Below are positions 50,231 through 59,210 of a stretch of 64,000 nucleotides of DNA, one piece after another. The notes beneath the pieces were generated by a model. The model searched no databases. It was not told the origin of the DNA and saw nothing but the letters and a program-made list of their open reading frames with translations. Origin of the DNA: Rufibacter sp. LB8 (GTDB taxonomy: Bacteria; Bacteroidota; Bacteroidia; Cytophagales; Hymenobacteraceae); contig NZ_JADALJ010000001.1 of assembly GCF_014876185.1 (NCBI RefSeq), positions 2,275,501 to 2,339,500 on the forward strand. The letters run 5' to 3'. Position 1 is the first letter of the stretch. Every line of letters begins with the position of its first letter. Both the position numbers and the translations under genes were made by a program.

Positions 50231-50263
50231 GAACCACGTCGTGTCAGTGCCACAACGCTACAT
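50231..50263 (-). repeat. Family C palindrome (diverged)
   Basis: Minus strand: TGTAGCGTTGTGGCACTGAC then ACGACGTGGTTC. Confidence 0.55.
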
Positions 50264-50264
50264 T

Positions 50265-50305
50265 TCCGTTTTCGGGCTCGTTTTCAGAAATGAAGCCAAA
50301 AACGG
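50265..50305. repeat. Family A palindrome before the LRR-kinase gene
   Basis: CCGTTTTCGGGCTCGTTT and GAAATGAAGCCAAAAACGG. Confidence 0.75.
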
Positions 50306-50315
50306 CCAAACGCAT

Positions 50316-50323
50316 TACCTTTG
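50316..50323 (+). promoter_or_regulatory. -7 element of the LRR-kinase gene
   Basis: TACCTTTG, 17 bases before ATG 50341; it excludes the longer frame starting at 50221. Confidence 0.6.
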
Positions 50324-50340
50324 CGGTTCAACCCAAGCCC

Positions 50341-51657
50341 ATGCACACGCTTCCGCAACTCACTTCCGGCGAACTCAAAGGCACTAAAAGCCTCAAACTT
50401 TCGGGCGGTCTCACCCAGTTCCCGCTGGAGATTCTGGACTTAGCAGACACTCTGGAAATTCTGGATTTGTCTGGCAACCAACTCACCCATTTGCCAGAGG
50501 AATTCGCGCAGCTGCAGCACCTGAAAATCGCGTTCTTCTCAGAGAATCCCTTTACTGAGTTTCCGGCGGTGTTGGCGCAATGCCCAAAGTTGGAGATGAT
50601 CGGGTTCAAGGCGTGTCGGCTGCAAACGGTTCCAGAAAATGCTATTCCCAAAACCACGCGCTGGCTTATTCTCACCGACAACCAGATTACCCAATTGCCG
50701 ACTTCTATTAGCCTTTGCACCAACATGCAGAAACTGATGTTGGCGGGCAATAGATTGACAGAACTACCGCCGGAAATGGCCGCGCTGCAAAACCTGGAAT
50801 TGCTACGGATCTCCGCCAATAATTTGACAGAATTACCCGAATGGCTGTTCAGGTTGCCGCGTCTTTCCTGGTTGGCCTTCTCAGGAAATCCTTGCCAGGC
50901 GAAGCGGCTAACCCAACCGCAGTTACAGGAAATTCCGTGGGCAGAGTTGGAAGTACGTTCTGTTCTGGGCGAAGGCGCCTCGGGGTTGATTTCTTTGGCC
51001 ACCTGGCGCAGAAACGGGCAAGCGCCGGAGCAAGTGGCCGTGAAAGTGTTCAAAGGCGCCGTAACCAGCGACGGGTTGCCGCAAGACGAAATGGAGGCGA
51101 GCGTGGCCGCCGGACAGCATTCAAATCTGGTGCAAGTGCTGGGCAAAATCACAGGGCATCCAGCGCAGAAACAAGGCTTGGTGCTGGCGTTGATTCCGGC
51201 TGGTTACAAAATTTTGGGAAACCCGCCCACCTTTGAAACCTGCACGCGTGATACGTTTCCGGCTGCAACGTCCTTCAGTTTGAAGGAAATTATCCAGATA
51301 GTCACTGGCATTGCCTCTGTGGCCGCACATTTGCACCAACGTGGCCTTCTGCACGGCGATTTGTACGCCCACAACACCTTGATCAATGAATCGGCACACC
51401 CGTTGCTAAGTGATTTCGGCGCAGCCACCGTGTATGGCACAGCAGAAACCTACGCCGCGGCGCTGGAGAAACTGGAAGTGCGGGCGTTTGGCTGTCTGCT
51501 GGAAGATGTATTAAATCACGGTTCATCAGCGCCAGCAGAAACCTTGGCTTGGCAGCAGTTGCAGGCGTTGATGCAAGATTGCCTGCAACCAGAAGTTCAC
51601 CAGCGGCCTACGTTTGATTCCGTGGTAAATAGGGTTCAGAAATTAGCGCAAAATTGA
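50341..51657 (+). CDS. Leucine-rich-repeat protein with C-terminal kinase-like domain
   Basis: 438 residues from ATG 50341 (MHTLPQLTSG); 40 upstream codons are repeat DNA. Six to seven LRRs occupy about 20-185 (LEILDLSGNQLTHLPEEF, MQKLMLAGNRLTELPPEM, LELLRISANNLTELPEWL). A kinase-like domain follows: glycine loop LGEGASGLI, VAVKVFKG with the lysine, catalytic loop LLHGDLYAHNTLI (HGDLxxxN in place of HRDLKxxN) and DFG in LLSDFGAATV. The lysine of the catalytic loop is absent but the Asp and Asn remain, so activity is plausible. Cytoplasmic (no signal peptide). Targets unknown. Confidence 0.85.
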   Translation: MHTLPQLTSGELKGTKSLKLSGGLTQFPLEILDLADTLEILDLSGNQLTHLPEEFAQLQHLKIAFFSENPFTEFPAVLAQCPKLEMIGFKACRLQTVPENAIPKTTRWLILTDNQITQLPTSISLCTNMQKLMLAGNRLTELPPEMAALQNLELLRISANNLTELPEWLFRLPRLSWLAFSGNPCQAKRLTQPQLQEIPWAELEVRSVLGEGASGLISLATWRRNGQAPEQVAVKVFKGAVTSDGLPQDEMEASVAAGQHSNLVQVLGKITGHPAQKQGLVLALIPAGYKILGNPPTFETCTRDTFPAATSFSLKEIIQIVTGIASVAAHLHQRGLLHGDLYAHNTLINESAHPLLSDFGAATVYGTAETYAAALEKLEVRAFGCLLEDVLNHGSSAPAETLAWQQLQALMQDCLQPEVHQRPTFDSVVNRVQKLAQN

Positions 51658-51793
51658 AAATCTAAGAGACTGATACAGCGTGGGTGGCCAGGGAAATTGG
51701 CATCATCTGTCAATAACTCCTGACGCTTTGCGCACCATTCGCGCCAGCGCAAGATTCTCTGCCGGTTCAAAGACATGCGGGCAATTTACCAAC

Positions 51794-51833
51794 TCCGTTT
51801 TCGGCTTCATTTTCAGAATTGAGGCCAAAAACG
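51794..51833. repeat. Family A palindrome upstream of the GH15 gene
   Basis: CCGTTTTCGGCTTCATTT and AATTGAGGCCAAAAACGG. Confidence 0.75.
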
Positions 51834-51941
51834 GAACCTCCTGCGCGGCGCTGTCTTAAAAATCAGGAAACCTCAGTCCGTCTAAAACGGTACATGTAAA
51901 TCCAGCGCCGGCAGGTACCCCCGGCGCCAGACCCTAACCGT

Positions 51942-53723
51942 ATGGCGAAGCACACCTATGACCTGGGCTTGATTGGCAACTGCGCCTACCTGGCCCTGAT
52001 TCACAAAGACACCAACGTTGAATGGCTCTGCTGGCCCCGTTTTGACAGCAGCTTTATCTTCGGCCCCTTAATGGACCGCCAGAAAGGCGGCGAGTTCTCC
52101 CTCAAACCAGACGCCGAGGACTTCACCTCGCACCAGTATTACGAGGAAAATACCAACATTCTGGTCACGGAGATTACCTGCCAGGAGGGCACCTACCGCG
52201 TCACTGATTTCGCGCCGCGTTTCAAGCAGCACCAGCGCTATTACAAGCCTTTAATGTTCATCAGAAAGGTGGAGCCCATCAGCGGGTCGCCGCGCATTAA
52301 GGCCACGTGCCGGCCGGTGGGCAAATACGGGCAGCTGGAGCTTGGTAGGAGACGCAGCAGCAACCACATCGCGTTTTTAGGCCTTGACGAAGAAGTGCGC
52401 CTGACTACCAATGCCTCGTTGAGCTATATTCTGGAGGACCAATATTTTGTCTTGAACGAGACCCTGTACTTTGTCTTGACCTACGGCGCGCCGCTGGAAG
52501 CCAACATTGAAAGCACCGTGGAGTCGTTCATCAGCCAGACCCGCCGCTACTGGCGCAACTGGGTCAAGAACACCAGCATCAGCAATTTCTTCCAGGAACA
52601 AGTCATCAGGAGCGCCTTGGCCCTCAAAATCCATCAGTACGAAGACACGGGCGCCATCATTGCCTCGCCTACCACCAGTTTACCGGAACACCCGGGCAGC
52701 GGGCGTAACTGGGATTACCGTTTCTGCTGGATGCGCGACACCTATTACATTCTCAATGCGTTCAACAACATTGGGCATTTTGAGGAGATGGAGCGGTATT
52801 TCCACTTCATCGCCAACATTACGGCCAAAGACACGCCCCGCTACCAACCGCTGTACTCCATTAGTGGCCAAAGCAAACTCACCGAGATTGAGCTGGAACT
52901 GGACGGGTACCTGGGCAACAAACCGGTTAGAATTGGCAACGATGCATACACCCACATTCAGAACGATGTCTACGGCCAGATTCTGGTCGCGCTGCTGCCC
53001 TTATATGTTGACCGCCGGTTCAATGACGCCGAGCGCATTGAATCGCAGAAACTGATTTACAAAACGCTGTACAAGATTCGCGACACCATGAACGAGCCCG
53101 ATGCCGGTCTGTGGGAGTTCCGGGATTTTGCGCAGTACCATTGCTACACCTACCTGTTCCATTGGGCCGGGGCCGCCGCCGCCCGCAGCGCCGCCCGCTA
53201 CATGGGCGATGAACAATTGGGTGCCTTGGCCAATGACTTAATGCAACAGGCAGCCGTCAAGATTGAGGAATGCTTTGACCCCGCGCAGGGCGTGTACACG
53301 CAGGCCATCGGCAAAAACCACATGGACGCCAGCACGCTCCAGCTCATCATGATGCATTACCTGGACCCCGCCTCTGAGCGCGCCAAACTGCACCTGGAAG
53401 CCATGGAGCGCGAGCTTAAAACCCCCGAAGGCTTATTCTACCGCTACAAACACGCCGATGATTTTGGCGTGCCGCAAAGCACGTTCCTGATCTGCGCCTT
53501 CTGGTACATTGAGGCCCTGGCCTGCGTGGGTCGTGTAGATGACGCCATTAGAGAGTTTGAGAGCATTCTGCAGTACACTAACCACCTGGGCTTGCTCAGC
53601 GAAGACGTGGACTCCAAAGACGGAAGCCAATGGGGTAACTTCCCGCAGGCCTACAGCCACGTGGGCTTGCTGAATGCCGCCTATAGAATCTCTAAACGGT
53701 TAGACCGGCCTTCGTTCTTGTAG
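51942..53723 (+). CDS. Glycoside hydrolase family 15 protein (glucoamylase/trehalase-like)
   Basis: 593 residues, cytoplasmic. The N-terminal beta domain reads IGNCAYLALIHKDTNVEWLCWPRFDS, the usual start of bacterial GH15. The (alpha/alpha)6 barrel shows GSGRNWDYRFCWMRDTYY and the catalytic-acid region EPDAGLWEFRD; the second acidic residue would lie near DVDSKDGSQWGNFPQAYSHVGLL. Bacterial GH15 enzymes hydrolyse alpha-1,4-glucans or trehalose. The convergent otsAB gene next door makes trehalose activity a reasonable guess, not shown by sequence. Confidence 0.92.
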   Translation: MAKHTYDLGLIGNCAYLALIHKDTNVEWLCWPRFDSSFIFGPLMDRQKGGEFSLKPDAEDFTSHQYYEENTNILVTEITCQEGTYRVTDFAPRFKQHQRYYKPLMFIRKVEPISGSPRIKATCRPVGKYGQLELGRRRSSNHIAFLGLDEEVRLTTNASLSYILEDQYFVLNETLYFVLTYGAPLEANIESTVESFISQTRRYWRNWVKNTSISNFFQEQVIRSALALKIHQYEDTGAIIASPTTSLPEHPGSGRNWDYRFCWMRDTYYILNAFNNIGHFEEMERYFHFIANITAKDTPRYQPLYSISGQSKLTEIELELDGYLGNKPVRIGNDAYTHIQNDVYGQILVALLPLYVDRRFNDAERIESQKLIYKTLYKIRDTMNEPDAGLWEFRDFAQYHCYTYLFHWAGAAAARSAARYMGDEQLGALANDLMQQAAVKIEECFDPAQGVYTQAIGKNHMDASTLQLIMMHYLDPASERAKLHLEAMERELKTPEGLFYRYKHADDFGVPQSTFLICAFWYIEALACVGRVDDAIREFESILQYTNHLGLLSEDVDSKDGSQWGNFPQAYSHVGLLNAAYRISKRLDRPSFL

Positions 53724-53748
53724 GATTTAGACTTTCGTTTTCTAAAAC

Positions 53749-53780
53749 AGAAAAGCCCACTGGTAACGGTGGGCTTTTCT
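53749..53780 (+). terminator. Terminator of the GH15 gene
   Basis: AGAAAAGCCCAC and GTGGGCTTTTCT pair across TGGTAACG; T-rich on both strands. Confidence 0.8.
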
Positions 53781-53783
53781 GTT

Positions 53784-53827
53784 TTCCGTTTTCGGGCTCG
53801 TTTATGGAAATGAGCCCGAAAACGGAA
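53784..53827. repeat. Family A palindrome after the GH15 terminator
   Basis: TTCCGTTTTCGGGCTCGTTT and AAATGAGCCCGAAAACGGAA; only one mismatch. Confidence 0.85.
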
Positions 53828-53834
53828 TTTAAAC

Positions 53835-53866
53835 CTGTAGAGACAAGGCAATGCCTTGTCTCTAGG
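53835..53866 (+). repeat. Family B REP, ACAAGGCA stem variant
   Basis: CTGTAGAGACAAGGCA and TGCCTTGTCTCTAGG; GTAG foot with a changed but fully paired stem. Confidence 0.75.
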
Positions 53867-53886
53867 TATTGCTCTCGCATTCCCAA

Positions 53887-53925
53887 ACTCCCCTCCTGTC
53901 CTAGGAGGGGCTAGGGGTGGTCAAC
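53887..53925. repeat. CTCCCCTCCTGTCC..GGAGGGGCTAGGGGTGG element
   Basis: CTCCCCTCCTGTCCTAGGAG then GGGCTAGGGGTGGTC. Confidence 0.65.
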
Positions 53926-53946
53926 GAATTCCCAATAAATACCAGC

Positions 53947-53989
53947 TTCCGTTTTCGGGCTCATTTCTGGAAATGAGCCCGAAAACGAA
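53947..53989. repeat. Family A palindrome after otsAB, full consensus
   Basis: TTCCGTTTTCGGGCTCATTT and AAATGAGCCCGAAAACGAA, loop CTGG. Confidence 0.9.
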
Positions 53990-54019
53990 ATTTAAACACT
54001 TGCTCCTGAAACGAGCTTC

Positions 54020-56194
54020 TTAACACAGAGACTTCAGCAACTTTCTGACTTGCGGCGAATTCTCCAGGTTGAAGCGGGCGCGGGAGCGTTCATGGCCTAC
54101 TTTGATGGTGAAGGCTTCTTCGGGCATGGCCCCGAACATGTCTTCGTCGGTGCGGTCATCGCCAATGCAGAGAATGAAATCCTGAGGGTTGGTTTCTAGC
54201 CAGCGGGCGGTGGCCACGCCTTTGTTTACTTCAATGTTCTTGATCTCCACCACTTTATCGCCCTCCATGACTTGTAGGTTAATGTTGGCGGCAATGAACA
54301 GGAGGTAATTGCTGAGTTCGCGGGCCCGGAGTTCGGCCAGGGTGGGGTCTACTTTGCGGTAATGCCAGACCAGCGAGAAATCTTTTTCCTCAATGAAGGA
54401 GCCCGGCGTGCGGCTCACGTGCAGTTCCAGAATGGGCCGAACCTCTTCTTTCCAGGTGCCGCTCAGGTTCTGCAGCATCTCCCAGTCATGGCCGCGCATT
54501 CTGGACCAGACGCCGTGTTCGGCAATAATATCAAGGGGCAGATGGCCCAGCCAGTTCTGTAGCGTGTGGCGGTCGCGGCCGCTCACAATCACTACCTGGT
54601 TTTTGGGTTCCTGGGTGAGACAGGTGAGGGTTTCCAGCAGTTCCTGGTCTGGGAAAGCCTGCTGCGGCTCGCGGTGGAACGGACTCAGCGTGCCGTCATA
54701 ATCCAGGAACAGAAGGCGTTGCTGGGCTTGGTTGAAACGCTCCTGGAGCAGCTGGCTTTCTTCTCTGGAGAGCGTTTTGGTGGCCATGGCCTGTTGTTTG
54801 GTTTTGATGTAGTCTAATCTGTTCATGAAAATCTTGACCCAGTGGTGAATGTTGTAGCGCCGCACCAAATCTTGCAAATGCGTCATTCTGGTGATCTGCT
54901 CTTTTTCTGGCATGGTGAGCGCCTCTTTGAGTGACCGCACCATCTGCCCCAGGTCATTGGGGTTCACCATGAGGGCATCGGCTAACTCACGGGACGCGCC
55001 CGCCATTTCGCTGAGCACCAGCACGCCTTTCTGGTCTATTTTACTGGCTATGAATTCTTTGCAGACCAGATTCATGCCGTCGCGCATAGGCGTGACCATG
55101 GCAATATCAGCTATGCAGTAGAGCGCCGACAGTTCTTCAATGGGGAAAGACCGGTAGAAATACTGAATGGGGTTCCAGGAGATGGTGCGATAGGCGCTGT
55201 TGATGCGGCCCACCAATTCATCAATGGTTTCCTTGAGCTGGCGGTACTGGTCCACCTGGTCGCGGGAGGGCACCACCACCATGGAGAGCGTCACACTTCC
55301 GTGGAATTCTGGGTTCTCCTTCAGAAACAACTCAAACGCCAGCAGCCGCTGCGGAATACCTTTGGAATAGTCCAGCCGGTCAATGGCCAGTATTATTTTC
55401 TGCTGAGGCAGGGCTTTACGGTACTCGGCTATTTTCTCCTGGGTTTGGGGCAGCGTGGCCAGTTGTTCATACTTGTCATAGTCAATGCCCATGGGGAACG
55501 CGTCTACCATAATATTGCGGTCGCCGTTGTCAATTAAGCCCTGGGCGGTGTTGAAACCTATAATTCTACTTACCGAACTCAGGAAGTGGCGCGCGTCATC
55601 ATAGGTATGGAACCCGATTAAATCGGCGCCCAGCATGCCGTGCAGCAATTGCTGGCGCCAGGGCAACAACCGGAACACTTCATAAGACGGGAACGGAATG
55701 TGTTGGAAAAACCCGATGGTGCTGCCCGGCATCTGTTCCCTGATTAGGGCCGGCAAGAGCAGCAACTGGTAGTCATGCACCCAAATGGTGTCTTCAGGCT
55801 CAGCGTTTTGGAGCACGGCCTGGCAGAATTTCTGGTTCACACTTTGGTAGGCATCCCAGAAAGCATCTTCATAGACCGCGTATTGGCTGAAGTAATGGAA
55901 CGTAGGCCACAGGGTCTCATTGCTGAAGCCTTCATAGAAATCCCTGATTTCGCTTTCCGTGAGAAAAACCGGGAACATGCTCTGCGCCGCCAGGTCTTGG
56001 GTGACCTGCTGTTGCTGTGCCTCGTCGTCAAAGTACATGCCGGGCCAGCCTATCCAGAGGTTGTCGCCTTCTTTGTAGATGGAGCCCAGGCCGGTGGCCA
56101 GGCCGCCTTCGCTGGTTTCATAGGTGATGGTGCCGTCTGGCTGCTGCTGTACTTTGATGGGCAGCCGGTTAGAGATAATAATGGTTTTGGGCAT
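54020..56194 (-). CDS. otsAB: Bifunctional trehalose-6-phosphate synthase/phosphatase
   Basis: 724 residues from ATG 56194 ([15 protein letters not shown]). The GT20 synthase part (about 1-465) has [25 protein letters not shown], the GIPQRL-type loop in [13 protein letters not shown] and [10 protein letters not shown]. The HAD phosphatase part (about 490-724) has [13 protein letters not shown] (D-x-D), VVIVSGRD and [12 protein letters not shown]. It makes trehalose from UDP-glucose and glucose-6-phosphate in two steps, for osmo- and desiccation protection. The upstream 17 codons lack support. Convergent with GH15; divergent from mscS. Confidence 0.95.
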   Translation of the reverse strand: MPKTIIISNRLPIKVQQQPDGTITYETSEGGLATGLGSIYKEGDNLWIGWPGMYFDDEAQQQQVTQDLAAQSMFPVFLTESEIRDFYEGFSNETLWPTFHYFSQYAVYEDAFWDAYQSVNQKFCQAVLQNAEPEDTIWVHDYQLLLLPALIREQMPGSTIGFFQHIPFPSYEVFRLLPWRQQLLHGMLGADLIGFHTYDDARHFLSSVSRIIGFNTAQGLIDNGDRNIMVDAFPMGIDYDKYEQLATLPQTQEKIAEYRKALPQQKIILAIDRLDYSKGIPQRLLAFELFLKENPEFHGSVTLSMVVVPSRDQVDQYRQLKETIDELVGRINSAYRTISWNPIQYFYRSFPIEELSALYCIADIAMVTPMRDGMNLVCKEFIASKIDQKGVLVLSEMAGASRELADALMVNPNDLGQMVRSLKEALTMPEKEQITRMTHLQDLVRRYNIHHWVKIFMNRLDYIKTKQQAMATKTLSREESQLLQERFNQAQQRLLFLDYDGTLSPFHREPQQAFPDQELLETLTCLTQEPKNQVVIVSGRDRHTLQNWLGHLPLDIIAEHGVWSRMRGHDWEMLQNLSGTWKEEVRPILELHVSRTPGSFIEEKDFSLVWHYRKVDPTLAELRARELSNYLLFIAANINLQVMEGDKVVEIKNIEVNKGVATARWLETNPQDFILCIGDDRTDEDMFGAMPEEAFTIKVGHERSRARFNLENSPQVRKLLKSLC

Positions 56195-56397
56195 AGTTGA
56201 ATTAGTCAATCTGGGGCACTGGTGCCTGGCTTGCCGCCGCCGCAAGCGTATAGTAGGTGTACTTTGTTTGCGGCGCTTAGGTTAAGTTTCCCTTGAATGG
56301 TTATAAAACCAGGTGCTGCGGTTTGGCGGCGAAAGCGCTCCGTTTATAACCTTTCCTGGCCAAATGGGGTACGCATGAACTTGTCAACGCTTCCCCA

Positions 56398-57522
56398 ATG
56401 GGTGCCATGTTCCAAAACCTTTCACATGTAGTCAGAGATCATTTTCCGCAGTTCCTGCAAGGCCTGGGCCTGGTGGCCGGCGGATTGATGCTTGGTTTTC
56501 TGCTGAAATGGCTGTTGTTCCGGTTTGCGGCGGCATATCACGCACGGTCGCCCAAGTCGTGGCTGGGAGGCGTGTTGAAGTATCTGCCTAGACCGTTGGG
56601 ATATTTTCTGCCCTTGCTGGCCTTGTCTTTGGTCTTGCCCCTGGTGCCGCTGGCGCCCCGTCCGTTTGAGGTGCTCCGGAGAATGGTGGAGATTGCCCTC
56701 ACTTGCGCCTTTGCCTGGGTTTTGATTGGTTGGGTCTATGTGGTGCAGTACAGAATCAGGCAGAAGTACCAGTTAGACAAATCTGACAACATCAAAGAGC
56801 GGAAGCTTTTCACGCAGCTGCAGTTCATCAAGAAAATCGTCATTATCCTGATTGTCTTTTTCACGGCTTCGCTCATCTTGATGAGTTTCCCCACGGTACG
56901 CAAGATTGGCACGGGCTTGATTACCTCGGCGGGGATTTTGGGCGTGATTCTGGGTTTTGCCGCGCAACGGTCCCTGGCCAACTTGCTGGCGGGTTTTCAG
57001 ATTGCGTTCACCCAACCCATCAGGATTGACGATGTGCTGGTGGTGGAAAACGAATGGGGCCGCGTGGAGGAAATCACGCTCACTTATGTGGTGCTCCGCA
57101 TCTGGGACCAGCGCCGGCTCATTCTGCCGCTCAATTATTTCATTGAGAAACCTTTCCAGAACTGGACCCGCAGCACCGCCGAACTGCTGGGCGCCGTTTA
57201 TTTACATTTAGATTACACCGCGCCCCTGGACGAACTCCGCACCGAACTCAACCGCATCTTGCCCGAAAACCATCTCTGGGATGGCCGCGTAGCCGTGCTC
57301 CAGGTCACCGAGGCCAAGGAACGCACCCTGGAAATCAGGATTCTAGTCAGTGCCGCTGATTCTGCGAGCGCGTTTGACTTACGTTGCTGGGTACGGGAGA
57401 AATTGATAACGTTTGTGCGCGAGCATTACCCAGAAAGCCTGCCGGTGACTAGAAACACGGTGCCAGGCGCTGGTAGTGGGAAGATGCCGTTTGAAGGTTT
57501 TACCACCCCCAGCCCCTCCTAA
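56398..57522 (+). CDS. MscS-family mechanosensitive channel
   Basis: 374 residues with about five hydrophobic helices. The pore helix GILGVILGFAAQRSLANLLAGFQIAFTQPIRIDDVL (about 175-210) is the MscS TM3 signature, followed by the beta domain (ENEWGRVEEITLTYVVLRIWDQRRLILPLNYF). It would release solutes on osmotic downshock, which suits the trehalose genes beside it. The final residues FTTPSPS and the stop are encoded by a GGGGTGG-family repeat (57503-57536), so the original C-terminus may have been altered. ATG 56404 is an alternative start. Confidence 0.9.
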   Translation: MGAMFQNLSHVVRDHFPQFLQGLGLVAGGLMLGFLLKWLLFRFAAAYHARSPKSWLGGVLKYLPRPLGYFLPLLALSLVLPLVPLAPRPFEVLRRMVEIALTCAFAWVLIGWVYVVQYRIRQKYQLDKSDNIKERKLFTQLQFIKKIVIILIVFFTASLILMSFPTVRKIGTGLITSAGILGVILGFAAQRSLANLLAGFQIAFTQPIRIDDVLVVENEWGRVEEITLTYVVLRIWDQRRLILPLNYFIEKPFQNWTRSTAELLGAVYLHLDYTAPLDELRTELNRILPENHLWDGRVAVLQVTEAKERTLEIRILVSAADSASAFDLRCWVREKLITFVREHYPESLPVTRNTVPGAGSGKMPFEGFTTPSPS

Positions 57523-57536
57523 AACAGGAGGGGAGC
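57503..57536. repeat. GGGGTGG-family repeat overlapping the mscS stop
   Basis: CCACCCCCAGCCCCTCCTAA then AACAGGAGGGG; the TAA of mscS lies in the hairpin. Confidence 0.75.
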
Positions 57537-57571
57537 TATCTGGAATGCGTAGTAGCAAAAGAAGTGAATTT

Positions 57572-57603
57572 GGTAGAGACAAGGCAGTGCCTGGGCTCTA
57601 CCA
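57572..57603. repeat. Family B REP variant
   Basis: GGTAGAGACAAGGCAG and TGCCTGGGCTCTACC; GTAG foot on both sides. Confidence 0.65.
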
Positions 57604-57618
57604 CCTGCAAACGATTTC

Positions 57619-57657
57619 TAGTTTCGCCTCCATTTCTGAAATAGAGCCCTAAAACGC
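57619..57657. repeat. Family A palindrome (diverged)
   Basis: TAGTTTCGCCTCCATTT and AATAGAGCCCTAAAACGC. Confidence 0.5.
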
Positions 57658-57662
57658 AATTG

Positions 57663-57703
57663 GCATGGACACTGCGCGCACTACGAGGTCTTTTGAGCAG
57701 GCG
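57663..57703. repeat. CTACGAGGTCTTTTGAGC element (partial)
   Basis: CTGCGCGCACTACGAGGTCT then TTTGAGCAGGCG; third copy of the element at 24655. Confidence 0.5.
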
Positions 57704-57720
57704 TCTGCCGGGACCTCAAC

Positions 57721-57762
57721 CGTAGAGACCAGGCAGTGCCTGGTCTCTACCACGCATTGCCC
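57721..57762 (+). repeat. Family B REP, ACCAGGCA variant
   Basis: CGTAGAGACCAGGCA and TGCCTGGTCTCTACC, tail ACGCATTGCC. Confidence 0.7.
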
Positions 57763-57800
57763 AGTTTCGCCTCCATTTCCAAAACAGAGCCCGAAAACGC
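57763..57800. repeat. Family A palindrome (diverged)
   Basis: AGTTTCGCCTCCATTT and AGAGCCCGAAAACGC. Confidence 0.5.
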
Positions 57801-57809
57801 AAAAAGCCA

Positions 57810-57850
57810 AAAAGCTCCCCTCCTGTTTTAGGAGGGGCCGGGGGTGGTCA
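57810..57850. repeat. GGGGTGG-family repeat abutting the rtcB stop
   Basis: CTCCCCTCCTGTTTTAGGAG then GGGCCGGGGGTGGTC; ends 3 bases from the stop of rtcB. Inverse of the copy at the mscS end. Confidence 0.75.
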
Positions 57851-57852
57851 AT

Positions 57853-59076
57853 TTATTCCTTGTACGGGTCATACACATCTTCCCCGGCCATGGCCACGCC
57901 CAGCGGTCTGAGTGTGTGCAGAATCTTGATGGTATTTCCCTGGTACTTGAGCACGTCTTCCAGTTTCTTGTAGGCCTCTGGGGCTTCATCGGCTCCGGCG
58001 CCGCGGAGTTCAATGCGATTTTCTTTCATGCGCTGCTGCACGGCTTCAAAATCAATCAGGCCAGGTTTGACAACCGTTTTTCGTTTGACGCCTTTGGCAT
58101 CTCGTATCCATTTGGTTTTGCCGGCGGCAGCTCTTCTACTCAAAACGCGGCCCGCGCCGTGCACCGTGGAGTACAAGCCGCGTACCGCCAATTCGCTTTC
58201 CACGCCTTCAATAATCACGGAGTTATCAGACATATTGGCGCCAATAAAGCCTTTCTGACCAGGGAAGGCGGGCGTGCAGCCTTTGCGCACCACCCAGTAA
58301 TCTTCGCCCTGGTGGCGCTCAAACCACGCGAAATTATGGTGGTTGTGAATGGATTCGGTGGCCTGTGCGCCTAAGATGTCCAGCACGGTGTCTACCACAA
58401 TATCACGGCCGGCGTAGGCGTATTCCCCGGCCAGGGCCATGGCGGCAATATAGTCCTGGCCAATTCCGGAGTTGATATCGAACAAGATGGGCGAACCATC
58501 CATGGCGCTTTCGCGGGCTTTGTCGGTGAAGCTGCCGCCTTGAGAAAGAGCGATGAACCCGGAGGCGGTGCGGTGCCCGAAGCCCCGGGAACCGAAGTGC
58601 ACGCCAATCCAGAGAAAGCCTTTTTCGTCCTCAAACAAGTCAATAAAATGATTGCCGCTGCCCACGGTGCCCAGTTGTTCGGCGGCCAGTTTGCAAAGTT
58701 CGCGCTGCGGTTTAAAGTCGGCTTTGGCAATGTGGTCGATGACCGGATGGTCCACTTTTTTGGGATTGGGCCGTCCCACCCCGAAGCCGATGTTCTTCAC
58801 AATCATATCCATGGCGCGGGCAATTTTCACGTCTTGGGCCAAAATGTTGGTGCGCACCGCTTTGTTTCCGCAACCAATGTCAAACCCCACACCCGACAAG
58901 GACACCTGGTTTTTATAGGCCACCGCGCCGCCAATGGGGTGGTTGTAGCCGTAATGGGCATCAGCAGTGAGCACGCCCAAATCTTCTGGGCCCACGCAGC
59001 GCTTGATTTGGTCAATGGCGCTTTGGTCAATAATCTCTTCGCCGAAAATGGTGAGGTTGTTCTCTATTCTGGCCAT
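57853..59076 (-). CDS. rtcB: RtcB-family RNA ligase
   Basis: 407 residues. Joins 2',3'-cyclic-phosphate (3'-phosphate) and 5'-OH RNA ends using GTP and Mn(II), in RNA repair. GVGFDIGCGNKAVR (62-75), GSGNHFIDL (139-147), GVHFGSRGFGH (158-168) and ESIHNHHNFAWFERH hold the metal ligands. LYSTVHGAGRVLSR (301-314) carries the guanylated histidine (about H306). At about 407 residues it belongs to the shorter RtcB branch, whose substrates are less studied. No RtcA or archease gene nearby. Its 3' end abuts a repeat. Confidence 0.93.
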   Translation of the reverse strand: MARIENNLTIFGEEIIDQSAIDQIKRCVGPEDLGVLTADAHYGYNHPIGGAVAYKNQVSLSGVGFDIGCGNKAVRTNILAQDVKIARAMDMIVKNIGFGVGRPNPKKVDHPVIDHIAKADFKPQRELCKLAAEQLGTVGSGNHFIDLFEDEKGFLWIGVHFGSRGFGHRTASGFIALSQGGSFTDKARESAMDGSPILFDINSGIGQDYIAAMALAGEYAYAGRDIVVDTVLDILGAQATESIHNHHNFAWFERHQGEDYWVVRKGCTPAFPGQKGFIGANMSDNSVIIEGVESELAVRGLYSTVHGAGRVLSRRAAAGKTKWIRDAKGVKRKTVVKPGLIDFEAVQQRMKENRIELRGAGADEAPEAYKKLEDVLKYQGNTIKILHTLRPLGVAMAGEDVYDPYKE

Positions 59077-59120
59077 GGCTGCAAAACTTGGTCTGACTGG
59101 GCTATACGCAAAAACTGCGG

Positions 59121-59160
59121 TGCGTTTTCGGGCTCATTTCTGGAAATGGGGCTAAAAACA
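59121..59160. repeat. Family A palindrome (right arm diverged)
   Basis: TGCGTTTTCGGGCTCATTT and GAAATGGGGCTAAAAACA. Confidence 0.7.
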
Positions 59161-59210
59161 GAAAAGGGAAGCCGTTTGGCCTCCCTCTCCTTTCAATACG
59201 CTGGGTCAGA

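Larger units (their letters stand above)
49974..50315. other. Repeat-only spacer before the LRR-kinase gene
   Basis: Holds a decayed family A copy (50050-50088), family C elements (50105-50140, 50231-50263) and a family A copy (50265-50305). No gene; apparent coding at 50221-50340 is repeat sequence. Confidence 0.6.
57537..57809. other. Repeat-only region between convergent mscS and rtcB
   Basis: Contains family B REPs (57572-57603, 57721-57762), diverged family A copies (57619-57657, 57763-57800) and part of the CTACGAGGTCTTTTGAGC element (57663-57703). No gene. Confidence 0.65.

Noticed and set aside
50221-50340. N-terminal extension of the LRR-kinase
   Set aside because: It translates a family C and a family A repeat and lies upstream of the TACCTTTG element.
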